Both the position numbers and the translations under genes were made by a program. Below, one piece after another: positions 1 to 7,464 of a DNA stretch of 64,000 nucleotides. The stretch's first letter is position 1, and every line of letters starts with the position of its first letter. This DNA comes from Emticicia aquatica (lineage in GTDB: Bacteria > Bacteroidota > Bacteroidia > Cytophagales > Spirosomataceae). The stretch spans positions 744,001-808,000 of the forward strand of contig NZ_CAKLPY010000002.1 of the NCBI RefSeq assembly GCF_923079645.1. The letters are read 5' to 3'. The notes beneath the pieces were generated by a model that was not told the origin of the DNA, searched no databases, and saw only the letters and a list, made by a program, of their open reading frames with translations.

Positions 1-547
1 AGCGAATTGGAAGAACGAGCTTTGGCAATGCCACTCCTTTTTCACTCAAAACAATGCCAATTCTGATGCTTACAACTCTTTCGGCAGCACTAATTTGTTG
101 TGCAGAAATTTCCCAAAGTTTGGTGCATTTTGCTAAAAAATCATTTCCAGCTTGACTACTTTCGTCAAGTTTTTTATCGCCTGTATCACCGCCATAAAAT
201 CCAATAGCCGAAGCCGAAATAAAACCTTTTAAACGAATACTTTTTTCTTGTAAATACTTATTTATCAATTCAATAGGTTCTATTCTTGAATCAATTATTT
301 CTTGCTTTCGTTTTTCTGTCCAACGTTTATCTGCAATGCCTGCACCGGCCAAATGAATCACATAGTCTGCATTTTCTAAAGCTCCAGTTTCAATAAATCC
401 TTTCTTAATATTCCATTGAAAAACCTCTACATTGGGTAATTTTTCTTTTTTTCGACTCAAATATGAAACTCGATGACCTTTTTCTAACAGCAACTCAGTT
501 AGGCGATGCCCAATCATTCCTGTACCACCCGTGATAAGAATATTCAT
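1..547 (-). CDS. TIGR01777-type NAD(P)-dependent epimerase, 3' part outside window
   Basis: The reverse strand encodes an open frame from the ATG at 545-547 to the window edge, so only the N-terminal ~182 residues are seen. The protein opens with a Rossmann glycine motif (TGGTGMIGHR). It continues with HLAGAGIADKRW and SASAIGFYGG, the latter two typical of the YfcH/SDR39U1 epimerase family (extended short-chain dehydrogenases whose natural substrate is mostly unknown). The gene is complete at its start and cut at its C-terminus by the window. It precedes nothing obviously related. Family assignment is secure; the reaction is not known. Confidence 0.85.
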   Translation of the reverse strand, partial: MNILITGGTGMIGHRLTELLLEKGHRVSYLSRKKEKLPNVEVFQWNIKKGFIETGALENADYVIHLAGAGIADKRWTEKRKQEIIDSRIEPIELINKYLQEKSIRLKGFISASAIGFYGGDTGDKKLDESSQAGNDFLAKCTKLWEISAQQISAAERVVSIRIGIVLSEKGVALPKLVLPIR

Positions 548-609
548 TTTTTTAGCTTTAGATAACAAACTTATAACGCTTTATGGAAGAGATTGTTCAA
601 ATGAAAAAA

Positions 610-1275
610 TTACAGCATGGGGTCTTTTTTGAGTTTCTTGAATTTCGCACGAAGACGATTCATAAATTCATCACCTGGGTCTGATTTAATGGTTTGATAA
701 TTTGGGTCGGTTTCTTTCCAAATCGAAGAACCTTTAAATCTGGTATATTCGTGGTGACCAATGAGATAATCGATTTTATACTTTTTTTGTAACCTCTTAA
801 TTAACAAATAATTAGCCAAAAACTGGGCTTCGGTTAACGGATTTTTTGTGCCATCACCCACATTTTCGATGCCAATTGCACAGTAATTTAAGCCAATTAC
901 ATGGCGAGCTAAAAGCGTATCAGGAAGCAGATGATAAATTGTTCCGTCACGGTCAACCAAATAATGAGCAGAAACATTTAATTGACTAGCATTTTTCAGT
1001 TCTGGACGAGCAATAGGTAATAAAGGCGAATTAAAAGCCAAAAAAGATTTTTCAAACGTTGAAATGGCTGTCCAATGGCAAACCACCATTTTAGGTTGAA
1101 TTATTGGCTCTGTTTGTAATATTCCATGCCGTTCTTTTAGGTATTCTAACGACAATGCTCTTCGAGTAGAATCCCAAATAATGGGTTTTTCAACGATTTT
1201 TAGCTTTTGCCCACATACTTGACCAGTCAGAATAAACAAGCAAAAGAAACAAAAATGAGTAATTTTAATAAACAT
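610..1275 (-). CDS. Secreted N-acetylmuramoyl-L-alanine amidase (Amidase_2/PGRP fold)
   Basis: A protein of about 221 residues with an N-terminal hydrophobic signal peptide (ends near VCGQ). The amidase_2 zinc fold is visible: VCHWTAI carries the first His ligand, HYLVDRDGTIYHL follows, then GIENVG, and GHHEYTRFKG with a late DPG motif. Enzymes of this fold cut the MurNAc-L-Ala amide in peptidoglycan in the periplasm. The ATG at 1275 heads the signal peptide; the longer reading from 1281 begins with TTG. It starts 2 nt after the stop of the YCII-domain gene, so the two are probably co-transcribed. A recycling versus remodelling role cannot be told from sequence. Confidence 0.85.
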   Translation of the reverse strand: MFIKITHFCFFCLFILTGQVCGQKLKIVEKPIIWDSTRRALSLEYLKERHGILQTEPIIQPKMVVCHWTAISTFEKSFLAFNSPLLPIARPELKNASQLNVSAHYLVDRDGTIYHLLPDTLLARHVIGLNYCAIGIENVGDGTKNPLTEAQFLANYLLIKRLQKKYKIDYLIGHHEYTRFKGSSIWKETDPNYQTIKSDPGDEFMNRLRAKFKKLKKDPML

Positions 1276-1277
1276 TT

Positions 1278-1805
1278 TCAAGGCTGTTTTTTAGCAAGTT
1301 TGGCATGAATTTCTGTTACTTTCAGCAAAGCCGCCGAACCGTACCACGGATGCAATTCCATTTCTAACGAACCAGCTTTGATTGCGGGGTCAGTTTCACA
1401 CAATTTCTGAGCTTCTTCAATGCTTTTTACATTAAAAACATAGATTCCTCTCAATTCAGTATTATCCAAAAATGGGCCAGCAACGACCAATTTTCCTTCG
1501 TCTGCCAAACGAACAATATTTTCCATGTGGGCTTTCTGAAGATTCGCAGCAGTTGCCGAATCAAGCATCCAACGTTTTGGCCCTTTTTTCAAAAAAGCCA
1601 TTACATAATTTTTCATACCATAATCGTCTGCTCCAAGTTGAGCAATCAAAACGCTGTCAATGCCAGAACCCGCTTCGGTAGTGTCAGTTTTTGTTACTTT
1701 TGCTTTTTCAGGAACTAAGCAACTATATGAAATTGAGGCGACGCTTACAAATGATAAAACTACGAAAAGTATTTTTTTGCGTGATTTCTGAACAAAAAAT
1801 AGCAT
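1278..1805 (-). CDS. YCII-related domain protein with membrane anchor or signal
   Basis: The protein of ~175 residues starts at the ATG at 1805; a longer frame from 1844 begins with TTG and adds nothing recognisable. An N-terminal hydrophobic segment ends in ISYSC, which could be a weak lipobox. The C-terminal ~95 residues resemble the YCII/dimeric alpha-beta barrel fold: MENIVRLADEGKLVVAGPF, then GIYVFNVKSIEEAQKLCETDPAI and a final MELHPWYG. YCII proteins are small, mostly uncharacterised and enzyme-like, with a conserved His-Asp pair. Here the domain appears exported. It lies immediately before the amidase. Function unknown. Confidence 0.75.
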   Translation of the reverse strand: MLFFVQKSRKKILFVVLSFVSVASISYSCLVPEKAKVTKTDTTEAGSGIDSVLIAQLGADDYGMKNYVMAFLKKGPKRWMLDSATAANLQKAHMENIVRLADEGKLVVAGPFLDNTELRGIYVFNVKSIEEAQKLCETDPAIKAGSLEMELHPWYGSAALLKVTEIHAKLAKKQP

Positions 1806-1907
1806 AATTTGATTTGTTATGAATGAATAAAATGACTTCTTCAAATATAAGGATAAATTGAGTAAATGGAAAATTCTACTTCGTGTACCAATATTGTATT
1901 AATTATT

Positions 1908-3266
1908 TTATTCTTGAATGACAAAAAAACACGCTCCAAAAGGCGGAATATTGAAGGTTATTTCCGATTGAAAAACTGTTGTTCGATTTTCTGGTTCTAA
2001 CAAATCTTTCATTGATGTTCCGTTAGGCAAATTTACTGATACTTTTACGGAAACTGCCTTTTCAGCAGCATTTACAGCCACAACAGCCAACGCTTCATTG
2101 GTATATCTCAAAAAAGCAAATTGCTGGTGTGTCAAATACAATTGTTTGTATTTCCCTTCTTGAAGAGCAATATTTGAATGCCTGATTACTGCCAATTGCT
2201 GAATATAATTATAAATAGGCGGATTCAGATGATTAGGAATTATTTCAAGCGATGGGCGTAAAGTAGAATCATCCTTGTTTTTAATGCCTTTTTGCCCCCT
2301 TTCGCTGCCATAATAGACAGACGGGATACCAGGCATTGCAAATAAAAGGGCATATAAAGGGAATAAATGAGCCTCATTATGAAGAATACTTGCAACACGA
2401 GTTACATCATGATTATCGGCAAAATTGTATAATTGCAAGTTTTTATAAATCCCATATTCACCGAATTGTCGATTGAAAGTATAGGCGATTTCAAAATAAT
2501 TTGCTTCGTTATGGCTCGAAAATAATCCTTTGTAAGCTTCATAATTGGTTGTTGAGTCTAGCATTTTATTATTGGCCAATTGGTTATAATCGCCGTGAAT
2601 CATTTCTCCCATTAACCAAAAACCTGCTTTCTTTTTTCGGCAAAAATCAGCTAATTCAGCTAAAAAAGATTTATCCATTACTTCTGCAACATCCAAACGT
2701 AGCCCATCAATGCCAAACTCATCCATCCACATCGCTACTGCTCCGAAAATATGACTTTTCACCTCTTCATTTTTTAAATTTAGTTTTACTAAATCATAAT
2801 GTCCACTCCAGCAATCATAACTAAAATTATCGCCATACGAACTTCTTTTATTGAAGTTTATTCCAGCAAACCAATCTTTAAATCGAGAAGATTCGCCATT
2901 GGAAAGCACGTCTTTAAAAGCCCAAAAATCTCTTCCAACATGGTTAAAAACGCCATCAAGTACCAGTTTTATACCATTTTTTCTTAAATGAAAACTCAGA
3001 TTTCTCAATGTTTGATTTGTACCCAGTCTTTTGTCAACATTGTAATAATCAGCAGTGTCATATCCGTGCGAACTCGACTCAAAAACTGGCCCTAAATACA
3101 AAGTATTACAACCCAAACTTGTCATATTCGGAATCCAATCTATTAATTTATTTAATCGCTCAATTGGTGGACTTGATGAAGCTGCTTGAAGCGGAGCATC
3201 GCACAATCCCAAAGGATAGATATGATAAAATATTGCTTTTGAAATCCAAGTTGGTTTTATGTTCAT
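1908..3266 (-). CDS. GH13 alpha-amylase-family glycosidase
   Basis: A 452-residue (beta/alpha)8 glycoside hydrolase with no signal peptide, so probably cytoplasmic. All four conserved GH13 regions are present: DGVFNHV (D104, N108, H109), GLRLDVAEV (R190, nucleophile D192), GEMIHG (acid/base E221) and FADNHD (H286, D287). The short C-terminal beta domain ends in NIPPFGACFF. It acts on alpha-glucans or maltodextrins; exact specificity is not readable. A TetR gene lies 105 nt upstream on the same strand, and a long perfect palindrome sits 6-47 nt before the start codon, suggesting direct control of this gene. Confidence 0.9.
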   Translation of the reverse strand: MNIKPTWISKAIFYHIYPLGLCDAPLQAASSSPPIERLNKLIDWIPNMTSLGCNTLYLGPVFESSSHGYDTADYYNVDKRLGTNQTLRNLSFHLRKNGIKLVLDGVFNHVGRDFWAFKDVLSNGESSRFKDWFAGINFNKRSSYGDNFSYDCWSGHYDLVKLNLKNEEVKSHIFGAVAMWMDEFGIDGLRLDVAEVMDKSFLAELADFCRKKKAGFWLMGEMIHGDYNQLANNKMLDSTTNYEAYKGLFSSHNEANYFEIAYTFNRQFGEYGIYKNLQLYNFADNHDVTRVASILHNEAHLFPLYALLFAMPGIPSVYYGSERGQKGIKNKDDSTLRPSLEIIPNHLNPPIYNYIQQLAVIRHSNIALQEGKYKQLYLTHQQFAFLRYTNEALAVVAVNAAEKAVSVKVSVNLPNGTSMKDLLEPENRTTVFQSEITFNIPPFGACFFVIQE

Positions 3267-3271
3267 ATTTT

Positions 3272-3313
3272 ATTTGCATTTATATACCTACCGTTCGGTA
3301 TATAAATGCAAAT
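3272..3313. promoter_or_regulatory. Perfect 17-bp inverted repeat, probable TetR operator
   Basis: The arm ATTTGCATTTATATACC (3272-3288) is repeated as its exact reverse complement at 3297-3313 around the 8-nt centre TACCGTTC. The centre with its flanks forms a nested TACCG-TT-CGGTA palindrome, the type of core many TetR/AcrR operators carry. It lies in the 105-nt gap between the TetR gene and the amylase and ends 6 nt before the amylase ATG, where a bound repressor would block transcription. No T-run follows in the minus direction, so it is not a classic terminator. Confidence 0.75.
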
Positions 3314-3371
3314 GTATAAAAAATTTGATAAAATAATGTTATTGCAGAAAAAAATAGCTGAGAAAAAGCGA

Positions 3372-3962
3372 TTATGAATAAATTCCGTAAGAAAACTGTC
3401 TAATAATATCGTATTTTATTTGATCAGGAATGTGTTCTTCTTTACTAAGATAATACCGTGAAATGACCGAATGAATTAAACTCAAAAATCCCATCGCATA
3501 AAGTTGTTTTCTACCCACCATATTTCCATGATTTTCGGCAGCACGCTCAAATAAGTTTTCAAATAATTGGTACTGACGAGTTAAAAAAGGCAAAGCAACT
3601 TCGTGGACATCACTTTGCGTAGGCGGGTTTTCTAAAGTCAACAATAAGCGATAACAGATTGGATTTATTTCCGCAAAATTGATATAAACATCAACCACTT
3701 TTTCTAAAGAATTGGGCAAATCTCCACTATAATTGGAAGCAATTTCTAAAAGAGAAAGAAATGGCGTGAATTTTTCGGAAATCACAATTTTTAGTAAACC
3801 TTCTTTGCTTCCAAAATAATGATACAACGTTGGTTTTGATATTTTGGCCATTTCGGTTATTTCACGCACAGATACGGCATCGTAGCCTCGTTGTGCGAAT
3901 AATGTCAATGCACAAGAAATAATAAAATCTCGGTTATTCGATGAAGTATTTTCTTGTTCCAA
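3372..3962 (-). CDS. TetR/AcrR-family transcriptional regulator
   Basis: A 196-residue protein with the TetR N-terminal helix-turn-helix at about residues 12-58 (ALTLFAQRGYDAVSVREI, then ISKPTLYHYFGSKEGLL) and an all-alpha ligand/dimer domain behind it. The first codon is TTG at 3962; there is no ATG ahead of the HTH, so TTG or an upstream non-ATG codon must be used. It stands directly upstream of the GH13 gene on the same strand, with the palindrome in between. Control of the amylase by this protein is inference from position. Confidence 0.88.
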   Translation of the reverse strand: MEQENTSSNNRDFIISCALTLFAQRGYDAVSVREITEMAKISKPTLYHYFGSKEGLLKIVISEKFTPFLSLLEIASNYSGDLPNSLEKVVDVYINFAEINPICYRLLLTLENPPTQSDVHEVALPFLTRQYQLFENLFERAAENHGNMVGRKQLYAMGFLSLIHSVISRYYLSKEEHIPDQIKYDIIRQFSYGIYS

Positions 3963-4113
3963 AATGAAGGACGGTGAAAATTTAGGTTTTTGATTATTTA
4001 TAAATTGAAGGCAAGTTATAAACTAAACTTTAAATATCATTCATTTGAATGGGGCAAAAAATTAATTCATGGCGTATTTTGCTAACGTTACGCCATGAAT
4101 TTAGCTAAACTTT

Positions 4114-5211
4114 CTACTTCAAAATACTCAAAATAGCTTCGCCAGTTGGTTTTTTTTCTGTGTCGGAGGCATTCATAAAATCAAAACCTAATAATTTTGC
4201 GGCCGTTCGAGCTACTTGATTTTGAAACAATTGACCTTCAGTTTTTACTTCGCCTAAAGGTTTTGTATCAGGCCCGATGGCTGCAATCCAAATTTGATAA
4301 CAATCCGAAACTCGCTGTCCGTGGCTCGTCCATTGCTTTTTTATTTTGTCACCTCGACCGTGGTCAGTCAAGAAAATAAAAGTTGTTTTGTCTTTATATT
4401 GCGGATGATTTTGGCAGAAATTCCATAAATCTGCAACATTTTTATCAAAATTATTTGCAGCAAAAAGGTATTCACGATATTTGGCTTCATGGGCAAATTC
4501 ATCAGTTTCGTCAAACGATAAAAACATCACTTTTGGCGTATTTTTCTTCACATATTCTTTGGCCAAATGATACGTCACGAAATCAAATCGATCGCTTGCA
4601 AAACTCGTAATATCAGTCTGAATTTGATTCAACAACTCTTCTTTTTCACTTAATTTCCCTTTTACAGTCTCAACCCCTGCATTGACAGGAACTCCGCTCC
4701 TATTTTCGTTGATGATAAAAGGAAAAACATCCCAAGTACCAAAAGCGGCAACTTTTCCCTTGAGTTTTGGTTGGTTGTTAAGAAACTCCAAAACGGTTGT
4801 ATTTTCATTTTGATTTTTGTTGTTTGAATTTATTTTATCATCGGGATAACCCGTCAAAACTTCGTTATAACCTGGATACGAAAACCAATAAGGATTCAAA
4901 ACATTGACTTTATTTCCTAACCAACGATTGCCATAAAGTTGTCCTTGTTTAGCTAATGTATTCCAGAAAAAAGGTAATAGTTTTTCGCGGCGTTCGGTAG
5001 CGGTTTTCGCCCAAAACTTTTGTACAGTTCGAGCCGAATCTGGCGTAAATTCTTTGCTAAAAATCAAGATAGAATCAGCTCCACCAAAAACCTCTTGCCA
5101 ACGAAAACCATCAGTCATTATGATGAACACATTTTCGGTTTTTGTTTGGGCAAAAATCGTTGGACTCGCCAAAAAGAAGCAAAGAAAAATAATTTTAGAA
5201 AAATATTTCAT
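4114..5211 (-). CDS. Periplasmic alkaline-phosphatase-superfamily hydrolase
   Basis: A 365-residue protein with a Sec signal peptide (cleavage after IFAQ). It carries a complete two-metal alkaline phosphatase-superfamily site: D34 (MTDGFRW), candidate nucleophile S111 (WFSYPGYNEVLTG), D237/H241 (DEFAH), D283/H284 (TDHGRGD) and H297 (TSHGQR). The spacing resembles nucleotide pyrophosphatase/phosphonoacetate hydrolase-type enzymes, which cleave phosphodiesters, phosphonate esters or C-P bonds. Its frame overlaps the end of the upstream PhnZ-like gene by 17 nt, so the two are translationally linked. Substrate not determined; a phosphonate or phospholipid head-group ester is an attractive guess from context. 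Confidence 0.82.
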   Translation of the reverse strand: MKYFSKIIFLCFFLASPTIFAQTKTENVFIIMTDGFRWQEVFGGADSILIFSKEFTPDSARTVQKFWAKTATERREKLLPFFWNTLAKQGQLYGNRWLGNKVNVLNPYWFSYPGYNEVLTGYPDDKINSNNKNQNENTTVLEFLNNQPKLKGKVAAFGTWDVFPFIINENRSGVPVNAGVETVKGKLSEKEELLNQIQTDITSFASDRFDFVTYHLAKEYVKKNTPKVMFLSFDETDEFAHEAKYREYLFAANNFDKNVADLWNFCQNHPQYKDKTTFIFLTDHGRGDKIKKQWTSHGQRVSDCYQIWIAAIGPDTKPLGEVKTEGQLFQNQVARTAAKLLGFDFMNASDTEKKPTGEAILSILK

Positions 5212-5776
5212 TGGTATTTTTGAAGGGGGAAAGATGTTTTTTACAAATATTGATAAAATATTCTAAATCTGGGAGTTCTATGTTTTCAACTTTGGCGGCT
5301 TCATCCCATCTTCGCATTTTTATGATTGTTTCAAAATAAGGGTTTAGTTCAAAAATTTTAGCTTCTTCGGCTGTCATTTTCCCACCTTGAAACGCCAAAG
5401 TTTTTTTGCTCGCATCAGATAAGTTATTGTAATATGCTTCATTGACAAAACATAAATAGCGTTTGGCATTGACATGATTTTCGATTAAAACAGCTATTTT
5501 CTCCGAAAAACCTCGTTCACGAAGCCAATCGGCAGCAACTGATTCGTGGTCTTTTCGGCCATAAACTTCCATTGTCTCTTCTTGCGAACTTACTGGCAAT
5601 AAATGCCCAATATCATGCAAAAAAGCGGCAATTTGTACCTCTTCATCAAATGCTTGCTTTTGTGCTAAAAGTGAAGCTTGAGCAGCGTGTTCAAACTGAC
5701 TGACGTTTTCGCCATAATATTCTTCGTTGCCTTGACTTTCAAAAAGTTGCCGAATTTCATTAATTACTTTTGTCAT
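5195..5776 (-). CDS. PhnZ-type HD-domain mixed-valence diiron oxygenase
   Basis: The protein is 193 residues from the ATG at 5776. The open frame extends to an ATG at 5821, but that codon abuts the T-run of a hairpin, so 5776 is preferred. It matches the phosphonate-operon HDIG family (TIGR03276). Ligands H30, H54-D55 (HDIGH), H77, H101 (NHVNAKRYL) and D158 (MRRWDEAAK) are spaced almost exactly as in PhnZ. Y20 and E23 of EYYGENVSQ correspond to PhnZ's substrate-gating Tyr/Glu. PhnZ/TmpB enzymes oxidatively cleave the C-P bond of 1-hydroxylated 2-aminoethylphosphonates. No PhnY/TmpA hydroxylase is in the window. Confidence 0.85.
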   Translation of the reverse strand: MTKVINEIRQLFESQGNEEYYGENVSQFEHAAQASLLAQKQAFDEEVQIAAFLHDIGHLLPVSSQEETMEVYGRKDHESVAADWLRERGFSEKIAVLIENHVNAKRYLCFVNEAYYNNLSDASKKTLAFQGGKMTAEEAKIFELNPYFETIIKMRRWDEAAKVENIELPDLEYFINICKKHLSPFKNTNEIFF

Positions 5777-5824
5777 AACAATCATTTGAATTTTATTTTG
5801 ACATAATTTATGTTGATTCATAAA

Positions 5825-5854
5825 AAAGTAGCGAAACAGTTGTTTCGCTACTTT
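5825..5854 (-). terminator. Hairpin plus T-run between susD and the PhnZ-like gene
   Basis: AAAGTAGCGAAACA (5825-5838) pairs with TGTTTCGCTACTTT (5841-5854). On the minus strand the stem is followed directly by six T residues. It lies 28 nt past the susD stop and ends at the longest possible start of the PhnZ-like gene. It should terminate or attenuate susCD transcripts before the two enzyme genes. Confidence 0.8.
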
Positions 5855-5882
5855 ACAAACTAAATCTATGATGGAACTATAA

Positions 5883-7382
5883 CTACTTTAATAACCAAAT
5901 TGATTCATTGATGTCATCATTTCCGCCTGAAAATTGACTTGTCAAAGCTGATTTAAGATTATCTTTATTTGTCGATAACTCCGAAGATGGATATTGCCAA
6001 CGTTTCGGAATTCTACCACTATTGCCGGTACCAACACCCACTAAGAAAGTTGGAACTCCAGTACGACGTTGGTTATACCAAGCTTCCATACCTGAATTTT
6101 GTGCAAAAGCTAAGTATTTTTGAGTTAATATTTGGGTCAAACCACTTGAAGTATTGCCAGTATATTTCACTAAATCTCCTGTTAAATAAGTATTTAACGC
6201 TGTTGCATCAACACCGTAAAAATTCATTGATGCAGAGATACCTTTCAGATAAAAATCTTCTGCCGAGCCAGTTGCCCAACCACGATTGATTCCTTCAGCA
6301 ATGTTAAAACAAGTTTCTGTATAAGAAATAATTGCAACTGCTTCACCAACATAATTGCTATAATATCTCTTTTTGCCTAAGAAAGAATATTCTCCTTTCA
6401 AGGCTTTTGTTGACATATCAGCTAAATCTTCGCCCGAACTTGCACCAACATAAGCAGCAAAATCAGTTGCTTTTAAACCTGCTTTCAATTTTGCATCGGC
6501 TGGTTCGGCAACAATAAACAAACGTGGGTCTTTGCGGTCAACTAATAAATCTATGTACGTTTTTGACATATTTTCACGCGTAGCATTGAATCCAAAATTA
6601 TCAGGATTACGAGGATATTTATTTACTGTATTATGAATATACTGTAAATTATCAGCCATGCTTGTCATTATCGGAAATTTGGTTGGATTGCCAACAATTT
6701 CAGCAAAACGAGCTTTGATGTTCAAGTCAGCATCCGTTTCTTTTTTACTCAAAGTCACTAATACTCTCAATTTGAAAGAGTTTACTACTTTTTGCCATTG
6801 ACGAAGGTTATTTCCTAAGTAAAAATCTCCTGCAAGGGTTTTATTACCATTGGCAATTAAAGTAGTTAAATCAGCATTCGATTCGTCGAGCCATTTTAAA
6901 ACTTGTACGTACACTTCTTTTTGTGTATTGTATTTAGGCGTTGCGTTATCCAAACCTTTCAAAGCATCAGTTAAAGGCAAATCTCCTACACGCTTTGTCA
7001 TATCTTCGTAGAAATAAGCACGGAAAAATTTACCCAAAGCTGTATAAGGATTTACCTCTGCTCCACCAGCAGCTTTAGCTTCTTCTTCCATTTTGATAAC
7101 GTTTTTTAACGTTGAGAAGCTAAGCCCAGTTGTTGTCCAACTATACTCGTTGGTTGCATAATAATCGTAGTTTGAGCAGTAAAATTGATTGTAGCGTTGT
7201 TGACTTCCCCACGGGCTTCCAGTTACACTATACATATCATTCAAGATTCCATTCAAAACCAATGATGCTGGAGCATTAACTGGGCGATTTGGGTCTTTTT
7301 CTAGTTCATCGAATGATTTTTCGCAACTTGTTAAAGAGAAAACTGCGATTGTCAAACCTAATAATATATTTTTGATTTTCAT
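5883..7382 (-). CDS. SusD/RagB-like outer-membrane lipoprotein (SusD-like_2 type)
   Basis: A ~499-residue lipoprotein starting at the ATG at 7382; the longer frame to 7445 runs through an inverted repeat and is unlikely to be translated. The signal ends in the lipobox SLTSC, followed by EKSFDELEKDPNRPV, the usual N-terminus of this SusD class. Helical TPR-like stretches and the C-terminal RRTGVPTF and RIPKRWQYPSSEL segments are typical. SusD proteins cap the SusC channel and bind the ligand at the cell surface. The susC gene is directly upstream. Context suggests a phosphonate or phosphorylated ligand rather than a glycan, but no sequence feature proves it. Confidence 0.9.
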   Translation of the reverse strand: MKIKNILLGLTIAVFSLTSCEKSFDELEKDPNRPVNAPASLVLNGILNDMYSVTGSPWGSQQRYNQFYCSNYDYYATNEYSWTTTGLSFSTLKNVIKMEEEAKAAGGAEVNPYTALGKFFRAYFYEDMTKRVGDLPLTDALKGLDNATPKYNTQKEVYVQVLKWLDESNADLTTLIANGNKTLAGDFYLGNNLRQWQKVVNSFKLRVLVTLSKKETDADLNIKARFAEIVGNPTKFPIMTSMADNLQYIHNTVNKYPRNPDNFGFNATRENMSKTYIDLLVDRKDPRLFIVAEPADAKLKAGLKATDFAAYVGASSGEDLADMSTKALKGEYSFLGKKRYYSNYVGEAVAIISYTETCFNIAEGINRGWATGSAEDFYLKGISASMNFYGVDATALNTYLTGDLVKYTGNTSSGLTQILTQKYLAFAQNSGMEAWYNQRRTGVPTFLVGVGTGNSGRIPKRWQYPSSELSTNKDNLKSALTSQFSGGNDDINESIWLLK

Positions 7383-7411
7383 TTTCTTGAGTGTTTTTGT
7401 GAAATATTTTG

Positions 7412-7450
7412 GGTAATTGGCAATTAATTTTAAACTAATTGCCAATTACC
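7412..7450. repeat. 15-bp perfect hairpin between susC and susD
   Basis: GGTAATTGGCAATTA (7412-7426) pairs with TAATTGCCAATTACC (7436-7450) across a 9-nt loop. It sits in the 82-nt spacer between the susC stop and the susD ATG. No T-run follows in the minus direction, so it looks more like an mRNA-stability or processing element than a terminator. Confidence 0.7.
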
Positions 7451-7464
7451 AAAGTCACTAATAA

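Noticed and set aside
3272-3313. Intrinsic terminator of the TetR gene
   Set aside because: No T-run follows on the minus strand and the stem sits almost on the next start codon; an operator fits better, though a role in mRNA is possible.
4114-5211. Phosphoglycerate mutase
   Set aside because: Shares the superfamily fold, but the protein is exported and lacks the length and inserts of the cytoplasmic iPGM enzyme.
7383-7445. N-terminal extension of the first SusD
   Set aside because: It begins before the lipoprotein signal and runs through an inverted repeat; the ATG at 7382 heads a normal lipobox signal.
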